This document shows positions 50,603 through 62,489 of a stretch of 64,000 nucleotides of DNA, one piece after another. The notes under the pieces are model-generated. The model was given only the letters and a program-made list of their open reading frames with translations, did no database searches and had not been told where the DNA came from. Numbering within the stretch: position 1 is the first letter of the stretch; every line of letters starts with the position of its first letter. Source of the DNA: Casuarina equisetifolia (taxonomy: Eukaryota; Streptophyta; Magnoliopsida; Fagales; Casuarinaceae). Made by a program: the position numbers and the translations under genes. The stretch lies in the NCBI GenBank assembly GCA_028551475.1, contig CM052361.1, positions 21,403,491-21,467,490 on the forward strand, in the 5' to 3' direction.

Positions 50603-51164
50603 AACAATCTTGTATGGTCATGGTTACAACCTCTCTACTAAGAAAACGCATGGAAAGATTGGTTAGAATGAGTTCTTATATGCAAATAAATACTAAACGA
50701 TCAAGTAAAATGAAACAGAGAACAATAGCTCTTGACAGAAGTTATTGAAGTAAGAAGCATATTAATTCAAATAATGGAAGCTACAGATTACTTAAAAGAG
50801 GGAAAAAAAATTAAATTTTAAAAACAACAAAGAAAGAAAACAATAGAAGGCTGGAGACAGCCACATGATATCACGCAAGAACTCAATCGATTTGGACGCA
50901 TGAGGGCTTGAGATGTTCTATTAACATTTTTACCAAAGACTAATGTACACTAATCTAAAAAACTTTAAAGCCAAGCCCAAGGAAGAGCACAAAGATAAAC
51001 ATTATAGACTGTAATGAGACCGCGGGCCTTATAATGGAGGAAGTCCAGCCTAATCACTAATCATCAATAATTCCCATTTTTTTTTATTTTAAACATGAGA
51101 GAAGAAATTGTTTTGCTCTTAATCAAGAAATAGAAGATATAATTACAGTTTTAAACTATTAGTT
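50603..51164. other. Intergenic DNA, no gene seen
   Basis: AT-rich sequence between the copia target site and TNL relic C, with no supported frame. Poly-T near 51080. Confidence 0.4.
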
Positions 51165-52330
51165 CCTTTAGACCCAAGTTTTCCAAACAAGCCAGTCTTT
51201 CATGGTCACGGAGTTCAAAGACGAAATACAGAGCATATCCGAACCAGTTGCTTTCATCATCCGTACGCAGATGCAGCTGTAGTGTAACAGAGGAACCACC
51301 ATTCTGATTGTTGAACCCCGCTGGAATTTCATCTTTCGATTATGTCCCATAGATTATTCTGCCAAGTTCAACGGCTAACTGTCAAAAATAGCCACCCGAA
51401 CAGAAAATGTTCATATTTACCGTGACTGCAATTTTGTATTTTAGATAAGAGAGTCGAGAGACATCTGGACACAGACCTGGATGTCGATTCGCCGCATTAA
51501 ATCCAATTCCCTACGTGACAAATTAAATTTTCGAGCTTCGCCATGTTCATGCTCTTGACTTAGTGCCTCTAATGACAGAAAGTCCTGTTTCATCTATACT
51601 CCACAAATCAAATTCGTTATAGGCCAAACAAATTCAGGCTTTAAAACACCAGTAGATGGATGGATTTTAAATAATATTATAAAACCTTGAAGAACCAACT
51701 TTTTGAGATTTTAAACTTCTGTAAAATCTAGAGTATTGATCAATTTTCGAGAATCAATAAGATCAAGGATTTTTAAATTGTCTAACCTCTGTCATTAAAA
51801 AAAAAAAAAACAGGACAAAAATTCAGTAACTGTGAACTAGATTTATAGAAGAGCACTCACAACAAACTTGCGTAAATGATGACCACACCTTTTTTCCCTT
51901 CCATATTTTCTTGACGTGGCTGCAAGGCATAATGAATTCAACAAGCTTATTTGGAATCATGCTAGCTCCCTCACAAACATCCTATATGCAAATATTTCTT
52001 TCAGTCAAGGTACTGGAAAGAAGTTGTTTTTGTAAAGCAACTAAACCACTTTGTCTAGTTTTTTCTCTTAATATTAGCAAGAAAGCAACTCACTTCAAAC
52101 TCACAAGAAGCTCTCATAAATAGCATGTGCCAGAGTAATCTTACCTATTCTTTCTACCCCATTAATCCCAATAAAGTGTACCTCATTTTTTTTCCATATA
52201 TAAATATAAATTCACTATGTTCTCAACATAAGAGTGTATTGCAACAAGGTCATCGAAAACATCTAAGTATTTAGAATTCATTTGACCAAATATCATTTTG
52301 ACAATATCTTGAACAACCACCAACTCATAC
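51165..52330 (-). pseudogene. TNL relic C: C-JID, LRR ends and partial NB-ARC
   Basis: C-JID exon start about 51165-51378 (ALYFVFE, HERLACL remains). End of LRR exon about 51478-51630, joined to the beginning of the LRR exon at about 51640-51790. Part of the small LRR exon at about 51890-51955 runs straight into NB-ARC sequence that begins at an acceptor near 52330 (YELV..DIVKMIFGQ, then LANI remains). The P-loop and everything from kinase 2 to the LHD motif are deleted or decayed. At least two internal deletions have removed most of the gene. The TIR exon is missing. Confidence 0.75.
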
Positions 52331-54079
52331 CTACAAATGAAAAGATCAAACGATAATTTTCATGATATAGATAATAAGAAGGGCAAACTCATTTAGTAAA
52401 ATGTCTGAAATTTAAATTTAAAAAATAAATTAAATTTTCAAGTGAAAAATTATAGTTCTGTTTATAGACTTCTAAGCTATATAGTAAGCTTTGTATCAGT
52501 GCTTATATTTTCATTGAATAATTAATTTTTTTATTAAAATAAGAAATTGATTCATTTTCCACTTAGTTGTGATGTTTAAGGATTCAACAACTTGCTACAA
52601 CTTGGAAGAAATAATTAGACCAGCAAAATAGGTGTGTGATGGACTAGGGGAGAGTAGTCCTATTATTTATGAGGTTATAGGCTGTGAAGGCCTCTAGAAG
52701 CTTATGAAGATTTTGATAAAGGTTGGTGACATTGTTTAACGGGACATTCTATACATAAAATGGACATTCAAGTTGGATATATATATTTTGTGCATGCCAA
52801 GAAATTACTTGAGAGAATATCATGTAAGATCAACGTAGTGGTGGCTTATGTAGACGAAAGATAGTACGGGACTTAACTGCGGAAGACTATGGCAACTATA
52901 TTAAGTAGTATCTACCTATCAAGTGGATTTCATATTAAGACCAGTGCACACCTAATAAGGATCAAATTTTGCGTATGTAGTTGTTGATTGCCACTTCAAG
53001 ATGACATAATGTATAGTTTTCAGAAGACTTTAGATGCTATCCATGTGCAAATCATTTTTCTAGAGAAATCATTTGTTCAGAATCGCTTTTTAAATGAATC
53101 ATATTTGGTAAAGATATTAAATTTTATGTCACTCTTGGAAGGCTTCGTAAAATGGGTTTGACACCTATTTTAACTTTAGCAGTGCTAAATTGTCAATTAA
53201 TCGTTGAACAATCTTAGAGTTTAAGGAGGATAATTTTGAAGGAATAATAGGTATTCAAAGAGACATGCAACCAAAGAGGAAAAAGTATGGTCCTTATCAG
53301 ATTCTTTGAATCAATGATGATGCACGTCTTTGACTTCCTAGACAATATGACTATCTTTTCAACTTTTAGTGCTACTTAACCATCAATTAACATTTTTCAC
53401 TTAATTTAAGAATTTTTATATCTTTCTAGTGGTTTTCAAGCTTTAGGATAATTTTTATCTTTTTTCTAGAGTAGTTTAGAATTCAATTTTTAGTCTCTAT
53501 AAGGACTTCCACTAAAGATGGAACCAAGATTTTTAACTAAAACAAATCCATTCATATTTTCTTAACAATTAATTTATAAGCTAAACCTTCAAATACTTTT
53601 AAAGCATCTACTGTAAATAAGCTTATCAAAGAAGTACATAATGAAAAACTAATCTTAGCACACTTTCGTTTTCCATCTATCACATATATGATAGTTGAAA
53701 AAGATATTTATAAGTTTCAGAGATATATTACAGTAACAAAATAAAAATACATAATATATCTCAAACCTTAGTTTCTTTAATAAGAAATTGAAGAATATAT
53801 TAAATTAAAGAGAAAGTGCTAAAAATGAGACTACCTATTATTCTTGCCTAGAACCGAAACAGAAAATTAAGTGGCCAATATTTTTTTGGTTTTGTAAGAA
53901 ACATGCAGTCTTAAAAAAATATAAAAAAAGTGGCCATTGTTACATGGTTGCGATACGAGGCGCAATTAGTTTCATGAGATTTAAGAATTCCCTTCTTTTT
54001 TTTCTTCTCAGAGGTATGAAACTTCCAAAAATATAATAAAAGTGTTCAAACCCATGGATAGAAATGAGGGCCCAAGAAG
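52331..54079 (-). other. Remains of TNL intron 1 and intergenic DNA
   Basis: Noncoding. Part (about 52340-53640) resembles the long TIR/NB intron of TNL1 and TNL2, sharing the order of words such as TTCAACAA, GCCA..TGCAAG and a run near ACTTATGTAG. Relic C therefore once had an intron and presumably a TIR exon. Nothing is recognisable at 53640-54079. Confidence 0.4.
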
Positions 54080-55215
54080 TAAGTTTGCAAAACAAGCCAG
54101 CCGTTCATGATCATGGACTTCAAACGCAAGATACAGAGAACATCCTAGCCAGTTGCTTGCATCTTAAAAATCCCAATTGAGTTCGAGTCCACAAAGGAAC
54201 CCTTATTCTAATTGTTCAACCACATCTGAATTCCTTCTTTGGAAAAAGTGCCACACGTCGTTCCTACAACGACATACTAATCAGATCGTAATTCAATAAA
54301 TTAAACATATATTTTGTCTAAAAGCATAAACTTGAGACTAAAGTAGGCAATACTAAACCATTGTCAAGGTTTTGCAATGCCCAACGGTTACAGAGTAGTG
54401 ATGTAGTTGACAAAAATTTATATCCATGGAAGTATATCAATGTTTTCAAGATATTTCATGTTCCCTTGATTCTTTGGCCTTTTATAAATATCATAAAGCT
54501 AGATAAATTGATACTTATGAAAGCTATCAAAATAATGGCATTTCGATAATTAAGCCAACCTTTACAATTTAAAATGTTCAGGAAAGTAAGGTTCATCAAA
54601 AACTCCATTGATTAAGAAAGATCTTTGATGGTAGTCCCATCTAATAAAATTGATTTCATATATGCCATAACTTCTCCCACTTCATGAATTTCAAACAACC
54701 AAAAAGAAGTAGAATTTTTCAAGGAATTTAGTTGGTATTACATGGAAGGCTATTATGGGATTTATAGTGTGAAGTAAGTTGTTTGAAATCTTCAATATAT
54801 GTATAACATTATATAATCTCATAAAATCTTAAATAATTAGTTTCATAATATTTGAAAATCTAATAAATTCTAGAGTTTTAACTAAGTTTTTAAAGGCTTT
54901 AAAGTTAGAAATGTTTAATTCATATAAATTCTGTGATAAAAAATTAGTTATAGAAAAATATTTAAAACTTTATCAATTTAATGAATATAAAGATGCAAAA
55001 ACTTGTACAAGAGGTGATCTTACCTTTTACCCCTTTCATATATCCTTAATGTGGGCATGAGACAAAATAAGTAGATGAGATTACTAGGTGTAGAACTCTT
55101 GGGAAAAAGTTTTAATAATATTCAAGCCATGCCAAACCTAGTAGCTTGTTAGCAAAATGACTAAAGGGCTTGAGAAAGATGCACATTAGAGATTTAGACC
55201 AAAGTTAAATTCTTC
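54080..55215 (-). pseudogene. TNL relic D: C-JID, LRR and small-exon remnants
   Basis: C-JID start about 54080-54285, LRR remains about 54310-54925, small exon about 55020-55210, all on the minus strand and full of stops and shifts. It has lost the second half of the LRR, the same loss as relic A. Its 54780-54960 portion is nearly the same as relic B at 27345-27463. It lies directly downstream of TNL3, as relic B lies downstream of TNL2. Confidence 0.75.
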
Positions 55216-55825
55216 ATTTTTAGGAAGGTTTTTTTGGTGCTGTAAGTACAATTTTCCTGTTGAAGCATTCTTTAATATTATATCCCTAACCTTTTCCTGT
55301 TCTTTAGTAACTAAGAATCAAGATGAGGATAATGTACAAATCTTACCAGAAAATCTTCTTGACATGCAAGTTGATAAAAACTCTACAGGTAAAGCAGTGA
55401 AAATTGATTAAATTATACAATTCAAACATGGGATTGCATTCAATGCAAACTTATTTAATTACCTATATAAATAGTGTAACTACCATCTATTACATTAAAA
55501 TGAAATGAACTCCTTCCTTGTTTTAATGTTATTTCCTTAGGATCCTTTTCCTTTTTCATTTTATTTTTCTTGATCCACAAAACAAATGTATAAGAATAAA
55601 ATTTTAAAAAAGAAAGCTATGTAAAGAAAGAATTAGAACGTACTTGTAAACCCTAAGCGGAGAGGTAATGACGATGCCATCCTCCCTTCCCATCAGCACA
55701 TGATTCTCTTAGATAACGCCCAAATTTTCGAAAATCAGAACACTCATAGATAACGCCCCTAAAATTACTGGGTCCCTTAAAAGTGGAATTCAGTTGCACG
55801 AAGTCTTGGGCATTTCGCTTGTGTA
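55216..55825 (-). other. 3' flank of TNL3 with displaced C-terminal codons
   Basis: Right end (about 55790-55825, continuing from 55826-55870) still carries, out of frame, the ancestral C-JID tail (TCGGHLIHKRNAQDF). The remainder matches the 3' flank of TNL2 (TGCAATTCAAACATGGGATT-type words near 55415). Confidence 0.5.
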
Positions 55826-58800
55826 TTAGATGACCTCCACACGTTTGGACCTCCGTGCTGGGGAAGTAGAAGTAATTGAAGCCTGGACGAAGCTCCATTT
55901 ATTGACGTTATGTGATCCTTCTACAGTGTAGAAAGGAATATATACCCAAACTCCATGTAGCCCGGGATCGTTTTTATCACAATCGAGGAGCAGGGGTTGT
56001 TTAACAGGACCTTCATCCGTGTCAAAATAGACAACAAATTCAGGCCAAATTTCTGAAGATCCCGGAACTGAATTTCCCAGACAAGCCAACCTTTTGTGGT
56101 AATGGACTTGATACAAAAAATAGAGTGCACATCCCAACCAGCTGCTTCTATCATCCGAATCCCAATTCAGTTGGAGTTTAACAACGCAACCATTATTCAC
56201 ATTCTCGAACGACCTTCGAAACTCACATTCCGATGTGAAACCGTACGTTATTCTGCCGGCGTCGATTGCTAGCTGTAAAATGGTAGAAGAAACAGAAATT
56301 GTCAACTGTAGACAGGAGGTAACGAATTTGTGAGAGAGAGAAAGAGAGAGAGAGAGAGAGACCTCCACCCGTGAGTTATGTCGTATAATTCGCGCTTTGT
56401 TATCTTCAAAGCCTGATGTAGTGCCTCTAATAATATGGCCTCCTTCATGATCCCAACATACTACATCAAATTCATTTAAATACGATTCCAAGGAGGAACA
56501 ACCAGCAATCCCTGCATATTGAACACTCGATGCGAGTTTCGGCAATGATCGAAGCCTCCGACAATCTTTCAAGTGAATCTCTTTAAGTTTAGAAAGAAGG
56601 GATATACTCTCAGGGATATATTCAAACTTATTTCCACTCAGATCTAGGCGCTGTAATGATAACAACTTGCTCAGATTATTGAGAATACTTTCATCTGATA
56701 ATTTACAATTACTCAACTTTAACTCTGTCAAAGAACATAAATCTGAGAATAAAGTAGTAGGCAACACCAAACCAGTGTGACGGTTTTGCATTGACTGATG
56801 GCTGAAGAATGGAGATGTATGTCGCTGCCATTTATATCCAGTGAAGCATCCTTCTTGCCTTACAGCAGTTCCACGAATATCAAGTTCTTCCAAACATTCC
56901 ACATTCCTTTTGTTTGGCAATTTATCAGATATCAAAGTGCCGGATAGATTGACACTTTGGAGAGATGTCAAAGAAGAAATGACACTTGTCGTCAACAAAC
57001 CTTTGCAATTTTCGAGATTCAGCAAAGTAAGGCCAATTAAATGCTCAATTGACAAAGGTAGCTCCTTTATAGCAGTCCCATCTAAATATAATTCTGACAA
57101 ACATTTCATATCCTCCACAATTTCTGGAAATTTCTTAAATTTTGAACAGCCAGAAAGAATTAGAATTTTAAGAGATTTCAAGCTAATTTCATATGGAAGG
57201 CAACGAAGGGATTTGCAATTTCTCAAATTCAATAAAATAAGTTGTTTGAGATAACCAATAGATGGGTGAATCTTACACAATTTGACACAATCTTGAAGAA
57301 TCAACTCCTCAAGATTTGGGAGTCCAATGAAATCTGGGGTATTGATCAAATTTGGAGAGCCCCTAAGATCTAGGATCTTTAACTTATACAAATCCTGTAA
57401 AAATAAATCATTGAACACAAAAAACTTAAGAAATCATCAACTTAGTTTATAAAGAGTGACATACATAACTATATCAAAGATGATTGTACCTTCTTTCCCT
57501 TCCATATATTCTTGCAGTGGCTATTGGGCATGAGAAGTTCAATAAGAGGATCAGGTGCAAAACATTTAGGCAGAGATTTTAAAGGGTATCCGTGCCATTC
57601 CACAACCTGCAACTTATTAGAAAGGTAAGATAGACCTTGAGAAAGGTGCACATTGGAGATTCTTAACAATCTCAAATTTTTCAATTTGGAGAAGGCTTTA
57701 GCATTCAAGTATAATTCTTCTTGTGAAATAGACTTTAGGTCTATGCCTTCAACTATTTCTGTACCCTAATAAACAAAAACAAATAATCAATGTAGTGAAT
57801 AACATACTAAAATTTAAAGAATATGAAATATGTATAAATCTAAAAGTTTAATCTCTATTAGTTACTTACTTCATTATTCTCCAACACTTGTTTGATGTCT
57901 TCTCTAAGATACAATCTACTACGCATACCAGGCTCTTTAGGAGATTCAAGACGAACAATATCTTGTCCCATATCTTCTAACAAATCATGCAACCATAAGA
58001 TTTCTCCTTGCATCATTATAAGAGACTTATTGATGAGATTGTCCATATAAATATTTGCGTGATAACCACAACTTTCAAGTATATCTTTTACATGATTGTA
58101 TTTATCCCCTTTGAAGAAACAAGCAATATCTAAGAAAATGTTTTTCTCCATTTCTTCTAATTCATCAAAACTTGTTCGAAGTATACCTTGGACTTTCCCA
58201 TCAGTGTTTTGTCTTACTTTACGCAACATACTTTTCCATAAATCCATCTTTCTATTATATAAGGATGAACCCAAAACTTTAAGAGCTAAAGGATGACCTT
58301 TAGCATAATCTAGAAACTGCTTGGACAACTCCATAAAATTTTCTAGGGGTTGATCTTTATTGAAGGCTTTCCAACTAAAAAGTTGGAGAGCTTCAAAGTA
58401 TTTCAATCCTTCAACCTTATATATTTTATCCTCACTCACATGGTGCTCAATCAATAATCGTTTATTTCTTGTTGTTATGATAATAACACTTCCTTCACCA
58501 AACCAGTCTTGTGTTCTTGCTAATGCATCTAATTGTTCAAGTTGATCCACATCATCAAGAATGAGAAGAATCCTTTTACAACATAGTCTGTTTTGGATCA
58601 TATTAGCTCCCTCCCCAACATCACATATTTCAATTTCTCTTTTCACAAGGAGTTTGGTAAGGAGTTTTATTTGTAAAGCAACTATACCATGTTTTCTAGT
58701 TTCTTCTCTAACATTAGCAAGAAAGATGCTAGATTCAAATTGAAAAGATATTCTTTCATAGATAACACGTGCAAGAGTTGTTTTACCTATCCCTCCCATC

Positions 58801-60084
58801 CCATGAATTCCCACAAAAGAAGCATTGTCCACCCTTATATTTTCACATAAATTCAAAATTTCCTTCACTCGAGAGTCCATCCCAACAAGATTCTTTGAAA
58901 CATTTGAGCACAAAGGATTCAATTGATGAAGTACCTTTCCAACTATGTCGTTGACAACTTTTGACTCATAACTGCAAATTGAAAAGATCATTTATAGTTT
59001 TTATAAGAAAATTATTAAAAAATGACTAAATGTAGTAATTCCTTTATTTTAGTTTGGTCTAATAGAAACATAGAAATTCTAATATTTTGTAAAGCATTGT
59101 TGTTGACATTTTATTTCTTTTGTTCTACACTAAAGAGTTTAATATTAATTTTTACTTCATTGCAAAATCATTATATTTCTAATTTAGTTGATTTAGCAAA
59201 AAGAGAAGCTTTCTCTCACATTTTTCTTTCTATTAGTGTTCAAAGATTTAGCAATATACTTGTTCATTAAAAAATAAAATTAGTTGTATATGTAGAAGAT
59301 TAATGGTTTTAGCTTGGCTGGTCATTTAGCTGTGATAAAAAGTAAAATCTAATTTGTTAAGTAACAAAGTCTTGATCTAAAAGCATTGGGTTGTATTGAC
59401 CTTTGTCGATTTTACAATGACTTCCAAGTATTAACTGATTTATCAATGCAAATAAATTACATGGTACTAATAAAACAAGTATGACAAAAATTTTATCCTA
59501 AAAAGTGTTCTTTTTGGGATAAAAAAAAAAAAAAAGAAAAAGAAATGTAACTAGAAGAAGCAAGAATAGTATCACCTATCCTCCACATGCCATCCAGAAA
59601 GATTAGCCACTTCTCTCATAGCATCTTTCCATCTTTGTACCCTCTTTGTATCCCCTTTGAAATTTTCTTCATGATCAACAAAAGCTTTTGCAAAACTTCC
59701 CCCTTGATTACACACATCAGAGGGATCCACCTCATAGAAAACAGGCAAAACAGTCATGTCCCTCTCGTTCATACACTCAACAATCTTTGCAAGTTCATCC
59801 AAGCACCACCTTGATGAAGCATAGTTTCTTGAGAGAATGATTATTACAATTTTTGAATCTTCTATGGCTTTCAAGAGCTCTGGTGAAATGAGTTTTCCTT
59901 TCTCAAGTCTTTCATCATCCTTGAAGGTGTTAATTCCTGACTGACTCAAAGTGGCATGTAAATGGTCTGTAAACTTCTTGCGGGTGTCTTCTCCTCTAAA
60001 ACTAAGAAAAACATCGTGTCTTCGTCGTAGAGAAGAAGAAGAAGAAGAAGAAGAAGAAGCTGTTTGGATGCCCATGGAAGACAT
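55826..60084 (-). CDS. TNL3: TIR-NBS-LRR-CJID protein with altered C-terminus
   Basis: Exons 60084-59576, 58971-57870, 57765-57490, 57394-56363 and 56272-55826, GT/AG throughout, join in phase into 1121 aa. TIR has HDVFLSFRGEDTRKKF and WCLDEL with E97 as the presumed catalytic residue. NB-ARC has [53 protein letters not shown] and LWLHDLLEDMG. LRRs are followed by C-JID (SWLGCALYFLYQ, FDTDEGP). Exon lengths match TNL1 except for three bases in the LRR exon. A net one-base loss near 55850 relative to TNL2 replaces the last conserved C-JID block with a short basic tail ending RSKRVEVI. Intron 1 is only 0.6 kb. The final intron is 90 bp and stop-free in frame. A small LTR element sits 189 bp upstream of the start. 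Probably expressible; function of the altered tail is unknown. Confidence 0.85.
60032..60059 (-). repeat. (GAA)n microsatellite coding TNL3 Ser run
   Basis: Nine GAA units giving a nine-to-ten serine run after the TNL3 start, the longest of the three genes. Confidence 0.8.
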
Positions 60085-60272
60085 CGGACACTTGCCCTGC
60101 TTTAGTGTCTGTCACAAGGCTTAGATTGTCATTCTCTGAAATTGCATCTCCGATTCTATGTTGTCGATAGCTTTTCTTAAAGCGGTTCCATTGCCAATGA
60201 AAGAGATCGAAGACTTGATCTATTTTACTGTCTTTGACAAGGCTCGGATTTGCATAATATAAGAGAGACTTC
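60085..60272. repeat. ~120-bp repeat units in TNL3 5' flank
   Basis: About one and a half units of the TNL 5'-flank repeat, including GATAGCTTTTCTTAAAGCG and TTTGACAAGGCTCGGATT words. The array is cut by the LTR element at 60273 and resumes in degenerate form at 61556-61700. Confidence 0.65.
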
Positions 60273-60673
60273 TGTTACGTGCACAATTTTGTGAACACGC
60301 AACTAGCTCTTTTAAGGATACGCTAATGCTCATTTGGGACTGTTTTGGATGGTTAAGTACAAATGGGGATTTAAGCATCGTTGGAGGGACACTTTCTACC
60401 TTTGTTTTCAAAAGGAAAAACAAACCATTTTCATAGATTTTCAAGCTTCCCATTCTTTGCATGGCAAGCTCTATATAAAAAGCTTCTAGTCCTACCAAAG
60501 GGCAATGTCCACCTTACCATCTTACCTATTTACACAAGCAACCCTTTCCATGACTACGCCGGTTTAAGCTGGGGACATAGTCCTTACCAACTCTTTCATA
60601 GCTAATAAGGGAGTTGGTGTACAAAAGGTCCTTTTCTCAATTTGGACGGATTTCTTCTGAGATGCACATAACA
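60273..60673 (-). repeat. TNL3-proximal (3') LTR of the small element
   Basis: 401 bp, TGTTACGTGC...GCACATAACA. On the minus strand it contains TTTTATATAG at 60471-60480, a TATA-like word about 390 bp upstream of the TNL3 start codon and pointing toward the gene. Confidence 0.85.
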
Positions 60674-61173
60674 CCATATGGACAACCTTGTCCTCAAGGT
60701 TGTGCATTATCATTTTCTCCGCTGCTACGGTCTTTAGTGACCCTTTTAACTGCAATGATGTCCAATACTCCTCCAGTGGTCGGTCAAAGTGTGTGAATTG
60801 GCTATCTTTTGGTGAGGAGTCAAAAGACCGGTTGACTTTCTTCCTTCATGACGGTGACTTCTTCCTCGTATGCACGAGCAAAGAGATTTGCTACTCAATC
60901 GGTGACTTATTCCTTGTAGGTGCTGACAAAGAGGTTTGCAACCCAACCTCGTTGGCTTTTAGTGACTTTTCCAGCACTGAAACTGGAGTTTCAACCGGTG
61001 CTTCGGTTGAAACCACTCCTCTGCCTTCTACTTTTTCGTTTCTTTTGGACACCAGCTCCTGTAACTCATCAAGTCGCAAGCAGAGAAACTCTTGTAGGTT
61101 CTCCATATAGCTTATGAGCTCTTTTTCGATTTTTCTCAAGCTGTTGCTAACTTGACTTGGCTCCAATACCAAT

Positions 61174-61555
61174 TGTTACATGCACTATTTTGTGAACACG
61201 CAACTGGCTCTTTTAGGGATAGACTAGCGCTCATTTGGGACTGTTTTGGATGATTAAGAACAAATGGGAATTTAAGTATCATTGGAGGGTTCAAAAGGAA
61301 AACAAACCATTTTCATAGATTTTCAAACTTCCCATTCTTTACACGGCAAGCTTTATATAAAGAACTTCTAGTCCTGCCAAAAGGCAGTGTCCACCTTGCT
61401 GTCTTACCTATTTACACAAGCAACCCCTTCCATGACTACTTCGGTTTAAACTAGGGACGTAGTCCTTACCAACCCTTACATAGCTAAAAGGGAGTTGGTG
61501 TACAAAAGGTCCTTTTGCTCGATTTGCACGGATTTCTTCTGGCATGCACATAACA
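61174..61555 (-). repeat. Distal (5') LTR of the small element
   Basis: 382 bp, TGTTACATGC...GCACATAACA. It lacks about 19 bp present in the partner LTR and adjoins the primer site. Confidence 0.85.
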
Positions 61556-62489
61556 ACTTCGCACTTCCCGCGTTGTCAGTCACCTTAGACAGCGGAAACA
61601 GTACGTAGAAAAACTTTACAGAACCTCGAGGTTAGGGGGAAACCTTGAGTCCCAACTCATTGATGACCAGTTTCCACAATTATGATGCAAAGCAAGTGGA
61701 GGAAGCTTCTACGTGACGAGGGACAGAGTTCATTGCTTTTATTTATAAAGTCGCGGTCGCGATTTGAAATGCAGACTTTTCTGGCCCCATTACTAGAAGC
61801 GAGAAATCTTTCGGACAAATTTTTTTTATGTTTTCTCTAAGACTTTACCATAAAGCACAGAAAAATAAATAGAAGCCAATTCAGCTACTTTGGAGCCACG
61901 GGACTGCTGGGCCTTCCGTAACATTGAATCTGCCTTTACATAGATTAGCTAGTTCAAACCATGGAATGCAGCTCGCTGCCTATGCCATTATGCCCCAAGA
62001 GAAAAGAAAACGCATAGCTCTCTCTCTCTCTGCAGGAGCTTCAAAGATGCCTAGTGCATCTCTGGCGCCAATTCGGCAGCAATGAAAGTCACAACGAAAA
62101 CAAAAGGTAAGCGAGAACATATTATTACCAATTTTTTTTATTACTATGGCTAACAAAACATACAGAATAAAAATTAGATCTGTCTTCACAACTTTAAGAG
62201 ACGAAACTTTGGACTTTCCAACGAATCCTATATATGCTTCTAATCCTTCAAAAATTGGCAACCCCGTTGGGCGTATTCATGAAACAAGAAACGCAAAATA
62301 AAATATAACAATTCATCAAAAATAAGCTTGCTTGGAGATGGCAAAAAGTGTTCCTGATATGCCATGTGCATGTAGATAAGTCAATATGTATCATATGGCT
62401 TCAAAGAAATTCCGTTGTAATAAAATATTTACCCAACATCACCTCAATGTTATTGGCATAATTTTGTTTACTCACTTTAAATAAATATG
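61556..62489. other. Repeat remnant then intergenic DNA
   Basis: 61556-61700 continues the interrupted TNL3 repeat array (GCGTTGTCAGTCACCTTAGA and GAACCTCGAGGTTAG-like words shared with 63225-63310). From about 61700 to 62489 no gene is seen. A CT/GA-rich stretch lies near 62015-62033. Confidence 0.45.

Larger units (their letters stand above)
60273..61555 (-). mobile_element. Small non-autonomous LTR retrotransposon (TRIM-like) 5' of TNL3
   Basis: Two LTRs (60273-60673 and 61174-61555) flank a 500-bp interior. ACTTC duplicates on both sides (60268-60272, 61556-61560). The minus-strand primer site TGGTATTGGAGCC at 61159-61171 sets the orientation, the same as TNL3. The interior keeps a short gag-like start (LEPSQVSNSLRKIE region) beside the primer site and a NLEDKV-type pol end beside the 3' LTR. 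It therefore looks like a large-deletion derivative of a Ty3/gypsy-type element. It has no full gag or pol. LTR divergence of about 10% by eye makes it somewhat older than the copia pair. Confidence 0.85.
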
